64,000 nucleotides of DNA. It comes from Rathayibacter sp. VKM Ac-2856. GTDB lineage: Bacteria > Actinomycetota > Actinomycetes > Actinomycetales > Microbacteriaceae. Below, one piece after another: positions 7,649 through 15,551 of this stretch. The stretch covers positions 992,001 to 1,056,000 of the forward strand of contig NZ_JABMLF010000001.1 of the NCBI RefSeq assembly GCF_013205055.1, given 5' to 3'. How positions within the stretch are numbered: position 1 is the first letter of the stretch; every line of letters begins with the position of its first letter. A program made the translations under genes and the position numbers. The notes under the pieces are model-generated. The model was not told the origin of the DNA. It did not search any database and saw nothing but the letters and a program-made list of their open reading frames with translations.

Positions 7649-8598
7649 CAGAAGACCTCTCCGGGGAAGCGGGGCGAGTAGTGGAGGGTGCCGTCGCTGA
7701 GCACGCGGACGAACTCGAAGTCGAAGCGCTCGGCGAGCACCTCGGGCGGGCAGACGAACAGGGCGGTCGCGAGACCGTCGGCGACGAGGGCCGTGTCGGC
7801 GACGGCCCAGGTGGCGATGACCGTGTCGACGGGACGGCCGGTGCGGCCGTCGAGGACGTGGTGCAGGCCGTCCCCCCAGACCCGGCGGTTGCCGGCGGAG
7901 GCGCAGAGCGCGCGCTCGCCCGGCTCGGCGACGCCGATCGCGCGCCGGGCGTCGAACGGGTGCTCGAGGGCGACGCGGTAGGCGCCGACCCCGCGTGCGC
8001 GCAGATCGCCGCTCGCGTCGACGACCGCCCGGTCGACGCCGGCGAGGGCCAGCTCGTCGAGCACGAGGTCGACGAGCTGCCCCTTGCCGGCGGCGCCGAC
8101 GTCGAGGACGACTCCGGCCCGCGTGCGGAGCGACGCTCCCCCGCTCTCGCGGGCGTCGGCCCAGGACGGAGCGGGCACGACCGGGCCGCGCGGCACGAGG
8201 GAGTAGGCGGGGTCGTAGCCGAGCTGCTCCAGCGTGTCGCCGACGAAGGGCGTGACGCCGCCGCCCGTCAGCTCGACGAGCGCGTCGTAGAGGGCGAACA
8301 GCTCCACGGCCTCGGCCGGGAAGACGTGCTCGCCCGGCTCGGTGCGCAGCCGCGAGGCGGCGGAGTCGCTGCGGAAGCGCGACCAGGTCCGGTCGTACTC
8401 GGCGATGCGGCTCTCGACCCGCGCACGCGCGGCGGCGCCCAGCGGGGCGTCCGTGTCGATCTGCCAGGTGGTGCCGATCGCGTCGAACCGCCACGCGCTG
8501 TCGAGGACGCGCAGGCCGCCGGACGCGGCCGGCCCGGCGCCGGCCGCCACTGGGCCGGTCGCCACCGGGTCAGGCAGCACCGGGTCAGGCAGCGGCAT
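7648..8598 (-). CDS. apbE: ApbE-family FAD:protein FMN transferase
   Basis: 316 residues with the ApbE signatures: RFDAIGTTWQID near the start, DVGAAGKGQLVDLV in place of the usual DLGGIAKG, DASGDLRARG, HHVLDGRTGRPVD and the metal-binding ADTALVADGLATALFV stretch. The enzyme transfers FMN from FAD to a Thr or Ser side chain of a partner protein, here surely the FMN-binding lipoprotein encoded just upstream, whose 3' end it overlaps by 14 bases. The first 28 residues are a Pro/Ala-rich repeat (PDPVLPDPV) without a hydrophobic signal peptide or lipobox, which is odd for an enzyme expected to work outside the membrane. Confidence 0.88.
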   Translation of the reverse strand: MPLPDPVLPDPVATGPVAAGAGPAASGGLRVLDSAWRFDAIGTTWQIDTDAPLGAAARARVESRIAEYDRTWSRFRSDSAASRLRTEPGEHVFPAEAVELFALYDALVELTGGGVTPFVGDTLEQLGYDPAYSLVPRGPVVPAPSWADARESGGASLRTRAGVVLDVGAAGKGQLVDLVLDELALAGVDRAVVDASGDLRARGVGAYRVALEHPFDARRAIGVAEPGERALCASAGNRRVWGDGLHHVLDGRTGRPVDTVIATWAVADTALVADGLATALFVCPPEVLAERFDFEFVRVLSDGTLHYSPRFPGEVF

Positions 8599-9094
8599 CG
8601 GCCTTGATCGTCTCGACGGCGTCGTTGAAGCCGCCGGAGGTGAGCGAGGAGCCCGACACCTTGCTCACGTCGAGCTCGTCGAGGCTCTTGCCGACGACCT
8701 CGCCGGAGATGCCGCTCGCGAAGCGGCTCTGGTACTCCTGGCCGGTCGGGTTCTCGGACTCGGGCGTGACGGTGACGGCGGTGACGATCCCGGACTCGAG
8801 GGTGAGCTCGACGCCGACGGACTCGTTGCCGCCGGGCGACGTGTAGGACCCGTCGGCCTCGTAGGTGCCGTCGGCGTAGGCGCCGGTCGCGGCGGAGCCG
8901 GTGGACTCGGTCGCCCCGGCGTCGGAGGTCGCGCCGGCGGTGGCCGCGGGAGCGCTGGTCGCGGCGGTGCCCGATCCCGCGTCGTCGGAGCCGGCGGTGG
9001 CGGTGCTCGAGCAGGCGGCGAGGGCGGCGAGGGTGCCGGCCCCGGCGAGGAGGGTGAGGGCGTAGCGGACGGGAGTCGTGGTCTTCGCGGTCAT
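8585..9094 (-). CDS. FMN-binding domain lipoprotein, substrate of ApbE
   Basis: 169 residues. A signal peptide ends in the lipobox LAAC (Cys about 28), followed by a Ser/Thr/Ala-rich linker (30-75). An FMN_bind domain follows (ADGTYEADGSYTSPGG to the end). The C-terminal VSGSSLTSGGF aligns with the NqrC flavin-attachment segment SGATLTS, putting Ser150 where FMN is normally esterified to Thr. There is a good ribosome site (AGGAG, seven to eight bases before ATG). It is first in the operon with apbE and the RnfD-FNR fusion, so it is expected to carry electrons on the outer face of the membrane. No twin-arginine motif is seen, so export should be by Sec. Confidence 0.85.
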   Translation of the reverse strand: MTAKTTTPVRYALTLLAGAGTLAALAACSSTATAGSDDAGSGTAATSAPAATAGATSDAGATESTGSAATGAYADGTYEADGSYTSPGGNESVGVELTLESGIVTAVTVTPESENPTGQEYQSRFASGISGEVVGKSLDELDVSKVSGSSLTSGGFNDAVETIKADAAA

Positions 9095-9135
9095 GTCTGT
9101 TCTCCTGTGTGGGGGGCGGCGCGGCTGTCGCCCCG

Positions 9136-9141
9136 ACGCTA
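9136..9141 (-). promoter_or_regulatory. Candidate -10 (TAGCGT) for the flavin operon
   Basis: TAGCGT on the minus strand about 41 bases before the ATG at 9094, leaving room for the AGGAG ribosome site. No clear -35 element is visible. Confidence 0.3.
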
Positions 9142-9252
9142 GGGCCGGGAGCTATGGGGTTCCGATGAGGCCGCCGTACGGCTCCGATGACCGGATCGCG
9201 CGGGGTGGCCGCCTCTCCTGGGACAACGGGGTGCCCGGGCGTTCGGTTCAGA

Positions 9253-10113
9253 TCACCCCGTGGCCCGCTCCAGCAGGCGCGCGACGACGCCCGGCAGCTG
9301 CTCGGCGATGTCGAGGGCCGCGATCGGCCCGCCGCCGGAGGCCGCCGCACCGGCCCGAGCGTGCAGCACGGCCGCGGCCGCGGCGACGGTCGCGAGCGCC
9401 CCGTCGTCGAGCGGCGCTCCGTCGCCCTCGGCGTCCGCGGCCCGGCCCGCGAGCAGTGCGCCGAGGACTCCGCCGAGGACGTCTCCGCTGCCGGCCGTCG
9501 CGAGCCACGGGGTCGAGCCGGTCACCTCGAGGGCGACGCCGCCGGACACCACGTGGGTCGTGCTGCCCTTGAGCAGCACGCAGACACCGAACCGCTCGGC
9601 CGCGCGGCGCGCCCAGCCGGACGCGTCGGCCGCGATCGCCGCGGCGTCCACCTCGACCCCGGCGCGCGCGAGCACGCCCGCGAGCTCGCGGTAGTGCGGA
9701 GTGATGACGACCGGCCCGCGGGCCTCGTCGATCAGGTCGAGCGCGCCCGCGTCGAGCACGACGGGGACGCCCGAGTGCAGCTGCTCGAGCAGCGCCGCGC
9801 GCTCGTCCTCCGAGCGGTCGTCGGCGCTCGTCCCGGAGCCGAGGAGCCAAGCCTGCACGCGCCCGGCCGAGGTGACGACCTCGGGCCGCCGCGCCAGCAC
9901 GAGCGCCGAGGGCCGCTCCGGCCCGAGGTAGCGCACCATGCCCAGCCCGGTGCGGACGGCCGCCTCGACGCCGAGCACGGCGGCGCCCGGGTAGCGCTCC
10001 GAGCCCGTGGCGATGCCGAGCACCCCGCGGCTGTACTTGTCGTCCTCCGCGCGCGGCACCCGCACCGCGAGCGCCGCCTCCGCGGGCCCGAACTCCCTCT
10101 GCCGATCCGTCAT
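9253..10113 (-). CDS. nnrD: ADP-dependent (S)-NAD(P)H-hydrate dehydratase
   Basis: 286 residues of the YjeF C-terminal / ribokinase-like fold. Visible motifs are SRGVLGIATGSERYPGAA near the start, VVLDAGALDLI, VITPHYRELAGVL, VLLKGSTTHV and the catalytic GSGD loop (TAGSGDVLGGVLGALLA). The enzyme repairs damaged NAD(P)HX using ADP. The epimerase half (NnrE) that is fused in many bacteria is absent here and must be encoded elsewhere if present. A TAGGCT hexamer ends six bases before the ATG, indicating a leaderless message. The gene stands alone, with a REP-like repeat pair on its upstream side. Confidence 0.88.
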   Translation of the reverse strand: MTDRQREFGPAEAALAVRVPRAEDDKYSRGVLGIATGSERYPGAAVLGVEAAVRTGLGMVRYLGPERPSALVLARRPEVVTSAGRVQAWLLGSGTSADDRSEDERAALLEQLHSGVPVVLDAGALDLIDEARGPVVITPHYRELAGVLARAGVEVDAAAIAADASGWARRAAERFGVCVLLKGSTTHVVSGGVALEVTGSTPWLATAGSGDVLGGVLGALLAGRAADAEGDGAPLDDGALATVAAAAAVLHARAGAAASGGGPIAALDIAEQLPGVVARLLERATG

Positions 10114-10119
10114 CCCGCC

Positions 10120-10125
10120 AGCCTA
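10120..10125 (-). promoter_or_regulatory. -10 element (TAGGCT) of a leaderless nnrD promoter
   Basis: Minus-strand TAGGCT with a six-base gap to the ATG at 10113. Confidence 0.5.
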
Positions 10126-10196
10126 GGTCGCACCCCCGACAGCGGCCGGTGACTCCGGACCCGAGACGAGCTGTGCCGGCCGAGCAGCCTGCGACC

Positions 10197-10294
10197 ATGC
10201 TGATCGAGCAGCCCTCGCAGAGGGCGTATCGAGATCCACCCGCCTCGGCCACGGTGGGTCTCGATACGGCCCTGCGGGCCTACTCGACCAGCAT
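10197..10294. repeat. REP-like element, head-to-head pair (locus 2)
   Basis: The left half has ATGCTGATCGAGCA, stem GCCCTC-gca-GAGGGC, then GTATCGAGATCCACC. The right half is the inverse: GGTCTCGATAC, stem GGCCC-tgc-GGGCC, TACTCGACCAGCAT. A spacer of about 13 bases separates them. It lies between nnrD and the first CNNM gene. Confidence 0.85.
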
Positions 10295-10344
10295 GTACTG
10301 CTGCCGCCGCCGCCCCTCCACCGCCGCGTGCGGCGAGCATGCAG

Positions 10345-11388
10345 TCAGCGCCGCGTCGCGTCGTCGACCTCGCCGACGAGCTCCTCGATGATGTCCTCGA
10401 GGAAGAGGACTCCCGTCGCGCGGCCCTGCTCGTCGAAGGCGCGGGCGAGGTGGGCGCCGGTGCGCCGCATGATCGCGAGGGCGTCCTCGAGGTCGGTGGC
10501 CTCGAAGATCGAGGCCAGCTGCCGGATCCGCTTGGCCGGGATCGGCAGGCGGAACTTCGGCCCCTCGGTGTCGCCGTCGAGGTCGAGGACGTCCTTGAGG
10601 TGGATGTAGCCCTCGGGCTGACCGTCGTCGCCGAGCACGACGTAGCGCGAGAAGCCGTGCTTCGCGACGGCCCGCTCGACGTCGGCGGGCGAGGCCCCGG
10701 CGGGGAGGCTGACGATCCCGTCCAGCGGCAGCGCCACGTCGCGCACCTTCTTCTCGGTGAACTCGAACGCGGCGAGGAGGGTGCCGTTGCTGCGCAGCGT
10801 GCCCTCGCGGGTCGACTGGTCGACGATCGTCTGCACCTCCTCGAGCGTGAAGGTGCTGTTCGCCTCGTCCTTCGGCTCGACCCGGAACAGGCGGAGCACG
10901 CCGTTCGAGATCGCGTTGAGGGCGACGATGATCGGGCTGATCACGCGGGCGATCGCGACGAGCGGCGGCGCGAGCAGCAGCACCGCGCGGTCGGGCATCG
11001 AGAACGAGATGTTCTTCGGCACCATCTCGCCGAGCACGACGTGCAGGAACGACACGATCACCAGAGTGATCACGAACGCGACGGTGCCGGAGAGCTCGTC
11101 CGGGATGCCGACCGCGTGCAGCGGCACCTCGAGCAGGTGGTGGATCGCCGGCTCGCTGACGTTCAGGATCAGCAGCGAGCAGACGGTGATGCCCAGCTGG
11201 GTCGTCGCCAGCATCAGCGTGGCGTGCTCCATCGCGGCGAGCGCGGTGATCGCGCTGCGGCGCCCGCTCTCGGCGAGGGGCTCGATCTGGGAGCGGCGCG
11301 CGGAGATGACCGCGAACTCCGCTCCGACGAAGAAGGCGTTCGCGGCGAGCAGCACCACGAGCCAGGCGATTCCTGCCCAGTCACTCAT
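10345..11388 (-). CDS. CNNM/CorC-family membrane protein with CBS pair (second of two)
   Basis: 347 residues: a DUF21/CNNM transmembrane domain of three to four helices (1-140) with the family motif GEMVPKN, then two CBS domains (about 195-335, e.g. SRYVVLGDDGQPEGYIHLKD and EDIIEELVGEVDD). No CorC_HlyC C-terminal domain is present. The family is linked to magnesium or cation export in bacteria and vertebrates. Its start overlaps the end of the larger paralogue by eight bases, so the two are co-transcribed and may act as a heteromer. A corA gene follows on the upstream side, consistent with a divalent cation theme. Confidence 0.85.
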   Translation of the reverse strand: MSDWAGIAWLVVLLAANAFFVGAEFAVISARRSQIEPLAESGRRSAITALAAMEHATLMLATTQLGITVCSLLILNVSEPAIHHLLEVPLHAVGIPDELSGTVAFVITLVIVSFLHVVLGEMVPKNISFSMPDRAVLLLAPPLVAIARVISPIIVALNAISNGVLRLFRVEPKDEANSTFTLEEVQTIVDQSTREGTLRSNGTLLAAFEFTEKKVRDVALPLDGIVSLPAGASPADVERAVAKHGFSRYVVLGDDGQPEGYIHLKDVLDLDGDTEGPKFRLPIPAKRIRQLASIFEATDLEDALAIMRRTGAHLARAFDEQGRATGVLFLEDIIEELVGEVDDATRR

Positions 11389-12766
11389 GGTCGGCCTCCT
11401 GGCGTCCTCGGTGCGGTCGTCCGACGTCGGCGAGCGGATCGGGGATGCCCTCGCCGGCCGCCTCGGGGTCGGGGGTGAAGCGGAGCCGGTCGATGCGGCG
11501 GCCGTCGAGCCGCTCGACGCGGAGCGCGCCGCCCTCGACGGCGACCTCGTCGCCGACGGCGGGCAGGCGCCCGAGCTCGCTCATCACGAAGCCGGCGACC
11601 GTCTCGTACGGCCCCTCCTCCGGGATGACGACGCCCGCGCGGTCGCGCACCTCGTCGGGGCGGAGCATGCCGGGGAACGTCGTCGAGCCGGGCAGCTTCA
11701 CGACGTCGGGGCGGGAGCGGTCGTGCTCGTCCGCCACCTCGCCGACGAGCTCCTCGACCAGATCCTCGAGCGTCGCGACGCCCGCGGTTCCGCCGTACTC
11801 GTCGACGACGACGGCGAGCTGGTAGCCGCGGCCGCGCAGCTCGGTGAGCAGCACGTCGAGCTTCATCGTCTCGGGCACCCGCAGCGGCTCGGAGCGCAGC
11901 GCTGTGACGGGCACCTCGGAGCGCTTGCCGCGCGGCACGGCGACCGCCTGCTTGACGTGCACGACTCCGACGATGTCGTCGATGTCGTCGTCCGTGATCG
12001 GGAAGCGGGAGAGCCCGGTGGTGCGGGCGAGGTCGAGCACGTCCTGCGCGGTGCTGGAGCGCTCGAGCGTGGAGAGCCGCAGACGCGGGGTCATCACGTC
12101 GCCCGCGGAGAGGGCGGAGAAGCGCAGGGTGCGCCCGAGCAGGTCGGCCGTGTCCTCCTCGAGCAGCCCGGCGCTCGCGGAGTGCCGGACGAGGCTGGAG
12201 AGCTCCTCGGCGCTGCGGGCGCCCGAGAGCTCCTCCTTCGGCTCGATCCCGGCCAGGCGGAGCAGCGCGTTGGCGCTGCCGTTCAGCAGGGCGACGGCCG
12301 GCCGGAAGACCGTGGTGAACGCGGTCTGGATCGGCACCACCAGCTTCGCCGTCGCGCGCGGCAGGGCCAGCGCGAAGTTCTTGGGCACCAGCTCGCCCAG
12401 GATCATCGACAGCAGCGTCGCGATGACGATCGCGAGGACCGTCATGATCGGCGTGAGCACCTCGTCCGGCAGACCGAGGCCGCTGAACGGGACGCGCAGC
12501 AGCGTCGAGAGCGCCGGCTCCATCGTGTAGCCGGTGAGCAGCGTCGTCAGCGTGATGCCGAGCTGGGCGCTGGAGAGGTGCGTCGAGGTGACGCGGAGGG
12601 CGGCGATCGTCATCCCGAGGCGGGTCTCGCCGCGCTCGCGGCGGGCCTCGAGGTCGGCGCGGTCGAGATTGACCAGCGCGAACTCGCTGGCGACGAACAC
12701 GCCGGTGCCGAGCGTCAGGATCAGGCCGACGCTCAGGAGGAGCCATTCAGAGCCCACGGGGATCAC
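11381..12766 (-). CDS. CNNM/CorC-family membrane protein with CBS and CorC_HlyC domains
   Basis: 461 residues. The CNNM domain (1-180) carries GELVPKN and ASEFALVNLDRADLE. A CBS pair (about 205-335, with VVVDEYGGTAGVATLEDLVEELVG split by the typical acidic turn) follows, then a CorC_HlyC domain (350-440, TFPGMLRPDEV, GYRLP-like VAGFVMSELGRLP). It is first of a two-gene operon with the shorter paralogue. A TAGACT hexamer about 65 bases upstream is a possible -10. A role in magnesium or cobalt homeostasis is inferred from the family. Confidence 0.87.
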   Translation of the reverse strand: MIPVGSEWLLLSVGLILTLGTGVFVASEFALVNLDRADLEARRERGETRLGMTIAALRVTSTHLSSAQLGITLTTLLTGYTMEPALSTLLRVPFSGLGLPDEVLTPIMTVLAIVIATLLSMILGELVPKNFALALPRATAKLVVPIQTAFTTVFRPAVALLNGSANALLRLAGIEPKEELSGARSAEELSSLVRHSASAGLLEEDTADLLGRTLRFSALSAGDVMTPRLRLSTLERSSTAQDVLDLARTTGLSRFPITDDDIDDIVGVVHVKQAVAVPRGKRSEVPVTALRSEPLRVPETMKLDVLLTELRGRGYQLAVVVDEYGGTAGVATLEDLVEELVGEVADEHDRSRPDVVKLPGSTTFPGMLRPDEVRDRAGVVIPEEGPYETVAGFVMSELGRLPAVGDEVAVEGGALRVERLDGRRIDRLRFTPDPEAAGEGIPDPLADVGRPHRGRQEADHE

Positions 12767-12866
12767 CGCCTGTCAGGGCGAGCCGGTGGGCGGGCGGATG
12801 CGCAGAAGGGGGGTCGTCCATCGTGGCGTCGAGTCTAGCGGGCGCACGCGCCGGGCAGGAGGGCCC

Positions 12867-13886
12867 CTAGAGCCACTTCTTGCGCTTGAACACCGCGTAG
12901 AGCACGAAGCCGAAGACCAGCATCAGCCCGATCGCCCAGGGGTAGCCGAGCCGCCAGTGCAGCTCCGGCATGTCGTCGAAGTTCATCCCGTAGATCCCCG
13001 CGACGAGCGTCGGCGCGAAGAGGATCGCCGCCCAGGACGAGATCTTCCGCACCACGTCGTTCTGGGCGAGCCCCGTCTCCGTCTGCCGGCGCGAGACCAG
13101 GGTCGAGTGCACGGTCAGCGCCTTGTCGAGGATCGCGCGGAGTGCGTCGACCGCCTCCGTCACCCGGATCGTGTGATCGAGCACGTCGCGGAGCGAGCGG
13201 TGCAGCTCGACGTGGTCCGGCGACGCGTCGGCGCCCGGGGCCGCATCGGGCGCCGAGGCGAGCTCGTGCAGCAGCGCCGTCAGCGGCTGCACCGAGCGCT
13301 GGAAGTGGATGACCTCGCGGGAGAGGCGGTAGATGCGCTCCGAGAGCCCGTCGCCGGTGCCGTCGCCGAAGAGCTGGTCCTCGATCTCGTCGACGTCGCC
13401 CTGCACGCCGTGCACGACCGGCGCGTACTCGTCGACGACCTGGTCGAGGATCGCGTAGAGCACCGCCTCGGGACCGCGCGCGAGCAGCTGCGGATCGCCC
13501 TCGAGCCGCTTGCGCACGGCCGCGAGGTCCGGCGAGTCGGCGTGCCGGATGGTGACGACGAAGTCGGGTCCGACGAACACGTGCAGCTCGCCGAAGACGA
13601 CCGTCTCGGCGGAGTCGACGTAGCGCGCGGGCCGCAGCACCACGAACAGCCCGTCGTCGTAGCGCTCGAGCTTGGCCCGCTGGTGGCCGCTCAGCGCGTC
13701 CTCGACCGCGAGCGGGTGCAGCCCGAACTCCTGCGCGACCGCCTCCACCTCCTCGCGGCTCGGGCGGAACAGCCCGATCCACGCCATGCCGTGCTCGTCG
13801 CGCATCAGCTCGAAGGTGTCCTCGAGCGAGTCCGGGTTGCGGATGCGGTGACCGCCGACGTACACGGCGTTGTCGACGATCGTCAT
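12867..13886 (-). CDS. corA: CorA-family magnesium transporter
   Basis: 339 residues: a large cytosolic N-terminal domain rich in acidic helices, a long stalk helix, and two C-terminal membrane helices. The signature YGMNFDDMPEL (GMN loop) follows the first helix, and a basic KRKKW tail ends the protein. CorA pentamers let Mg2+ (also Co2+ or Ni2+) into the cell. I chose the ATG of MTIVDNAVYVGG because a TAGAAC hexamer lies seven bases upstream (leaderless). The longer frame from 14039 would run into the 3' end of guaB1. It may form a functional set with the two CNNM genes downstream. Confidence 0.92.
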   Translation of the reverse strand: MTIVDNAVYVGGHRIRNPDSLEDTFELMRDEHGMAWIGLFRPSREEVEAVAQEFGLHPLAVEDALSGHQRAKLERYDDGLFVVLRPARYVDSAETVVFGELHVFVGPDFVVTIRHADSPDLAAVRKRLEGDPQLLARGPEAVLYAILDQVVDEYAPVVHGVQGDVDEIEDQLFGDGTGDGLSERIYRLSREVIHFQRSVQPLTALLHELASAPDAAPGADASPDHVELHRSLRDVLDHTIRVTEAVDALRAILDKALTVHSTLVSRRQTETGLAQNDVVRKISSWAAILFAPTLVAGIYGMNFDDMPELHWRLGYPWAIGLMLVFGFVLYAVFKRKKWL

Positions 13887-13893
13887 GGGCTCG

Positions 13894-13899
13894 GTTCTA
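13894..13899 (-). promoter_or_regulatory. -10 element (TAGAAC) of a leaderless corA promoter
   Basis: Minus-strand hexamer, seven bases before the ATG at 13886; it decides the start over the longer open frame. Confidence 0.4.
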
Positions 13900-13914
13900 G
13901 CACGCCCGCGCCGC

Positions 13915-15354
13915 TCACCAGCTGACCGGCAGCGCCTTGCCCTCCTCGTAGCCGGCCGCCGACTGCAGCCCGACCAGCGCGCGCTCGTGGAACTCCGCGA
14001 CGCTGCGCGCCCCGGCGTAGGTGAAGGAGGAGCGCACACCCGAGGTGATCATGTCGAGCAGGTCCTCGAGCGAGGGGCGGAGCGGATCGAGGTAGATCGT
14101 CGAGGAGGAGATGCCCTCGGCGAAGAGCCGCTTGCGCGCGAGCTCGTAGGCGTCGAGGCGCTCGAAGCGCTCCTGCACCGCCTTGGCCGAGGCCATCCCC
14201 CAGCTCTCCTTGTAGACCCGGCCGGCCGCGTCGGTGCGCAGCTCCCCCGGCGCCTCGATCGTGCCGGCGAACCACGAGCCGATCATCACGGAGGCGGCAC
14301 CGGCGGCGAGCGCGAGGGCGACGTCGCGCGGGTAGCGCACCCCGCCGTCGGCCCAGACGTGCGCGCCGAGCTCGCGGGCCCGCTCCGCCGTCTCCAGCAC
14401 GGCCGAGAACTGCGGACGCCCGACCGCGGTCATCATCCGGGTGGTGCACATCGCGCCCGGGCCGACGCCGACCTTGAGGATGTCGGCGCCCGCGTCGACG
14501 AGGTCGTGCACGGCGTCGGCGGTGACGATGTTGCCGGCGGCGATCGGGACGCCCAGCTTCAGTGCCGAGACGGTCCGCAGCGCGCGCAGCATCCCCTCCT
14601 GGTGGCCGTGCGCCGTGTCGAGCACGAGCACGTCGACCCCCGCGGCGACGAGCGCGCGCGCCTTGGCCGCCACGTCGCCGTTGATGCCGACGGCAGCGGC
14701 GACCCGGAGGCGGCCGTGCCCGTCCAGCGCGGGATCGTAGATCGTCGAGCGCAGCGCTCCCGTGCGCGAGAGCGTGCCGACCAGAGCGCCGTGGTGCAGC
14801 ACCGGGGCGAAGTCGAGGTCGGCCGCCACCATCAGGTCGAAGGCGGCGCGGGCGGAGGGGACGTCGTCGGCGTCGATCGACGCCGACGCGCCGTGCACGA
14901 GGTCGCCGAGCCGGGCGTCCTCGAGCGCCGTGGCCAGGCGCGAGGCGGGCACGCAGCCGAGGATCGAGCCGTCCTCCTCCTGCACCACGAAGCCGTGGCC
15001 TGCGACCGCCGGCAGGATCGCGAGCGCCTCCTCGACCGTCGTCGACGGCGAGGCGGTCAGCGCGCCCGAGAAGGCGACCGGCTGGTCCTTGACCCAGCGG
15101 ATCGCCGCGTCGAGCTGCTGCAGCGGCATGTCCTGCGGGAGGACGCCGAGCCCGCCGCGCCGCGCGAGGGCGGCGGCGAGGCGGGGGCCCGTGACCGAGT
15201 TCATGTTGGAGGAGACGATCGGGATGCTGGCTCCGGTGCCGTCACCGGGGGCGAGCGACACGTCGAGCCGGCTGGTCACGGACGACCGGCCGGGAACGAG
15301 GAAGACGTCCGAGTAGGTGAGGTCGCCGGAGGGGGTTCCACCGTAGAAGCGCAT
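13915..15354 (-). CDS. guaB1: GuaB1-family IMP dehydrogenase-related protein (probable GMP reductase)
   Basis: 479 residues, an IMPDH/GMPR barrel with an inserted CBS pair at about 95-205. Visible are the N-terminal SDVFLVPGRSS, SSNMNSVTG, AAAVGINGD, LDTAHGHQ, the catalytic loop GVGPGAMCTTRMMTAVGRPQ (active-site Cys), ADGGVRYPRDVALALAAGA and IGSWFAGT. Actinobacterial GuaB1 proteins were shown in mycobacteria to reduce GMP to IMP rather than oxidise IMP, so I assign purine salvage. A TAGCGT hexamer seven bases before the ATG suggests a leaderless message. Confidence 0.88.
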   Translation of the reverse strand: MRFYGGTPSGDLTYSDVFLVPGRSSVTSRLDVSLAPGDGTGASIPIVSSNMNSVTGPRLAAALARRGGLGVLPQDMPLQQLDAAIRWVKDQPVAFSGALTASPSTTVEEALAILPAVAGHGFVVQEEDGSILGCVPASRLATALEDARLGDLVHGASASIDADDVPSARAAFDLMVAADLDFAPVLHHGALVGTLSRTGALRSTIYDPALDGHGRLRVAAAVGINGDVAAKARALVAAGVDVLVLDTAHGHQEGMLRALRTVSALKLGVPIAAGNIVTADAVHDLVDAGADILKVGVGPGAMCTTRMMTAVGRPQFSAVLETAERARELGAHVWADGGVRYPRDVALALAAGAASVMIGSWFAGTIEAPGELRTDAAGRVYKESWGMASAKAVQERFERLDAYELARKRLFAEGISSSTIYLDPLRPSLEDLLDMITSGVRSSFTYAGARSVAEFHERALVGLQSAAGYEEGKALPVSW

Positions 15355-15361
15355 GGAGACG

Positions 15362-15367
15362 ACGCTA
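15362..15367 (-). promoter_or_regulatory. -10 element (TAGCGT) of a leaderless guaB1 promoter
   Basis: Minus-strand hexamer followed by a seven-base gap to the ATG at 15354. Confidence 0.5.
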
Positions 15368-15406
15368 CTCCGGCCCGACCGGGGACCGTCGCTGGAGGAT
15401 CCGGGA

Positions 15407-15412
15407 TAGGCT
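15407..15412 (+). promoter_or_regulatory. Candidate -10 (TAGGCT) for kgd
   Basis: The only TANNNT hexamer on the plus strand in the 197-bp gap before kgd. It would give a leader of about 130 bases. No convincing -35 is seen. Confidence 0.25.
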
Positions 15413-15551
15413 TGTCGACCGGGACGGGACCGGGCGACGACGCCCGCAGCGCTGTCGGACGCAATGCGTCGGAGCGCCTGCGCGTCGAGGGATGCGACGG
15501 TGCCGTCCGGATGATCGAGAACGAATCAACGGAGAGAGTGGGCGATCGGCT

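Noticed and set aside
12867-14039. Longer corA frame starting at 14039
   Set aside because: It would overlap the guaB1 3' end with an Arg/Ser-rich tail. The -10 before 13886 and CorA family length favour the shorter form.
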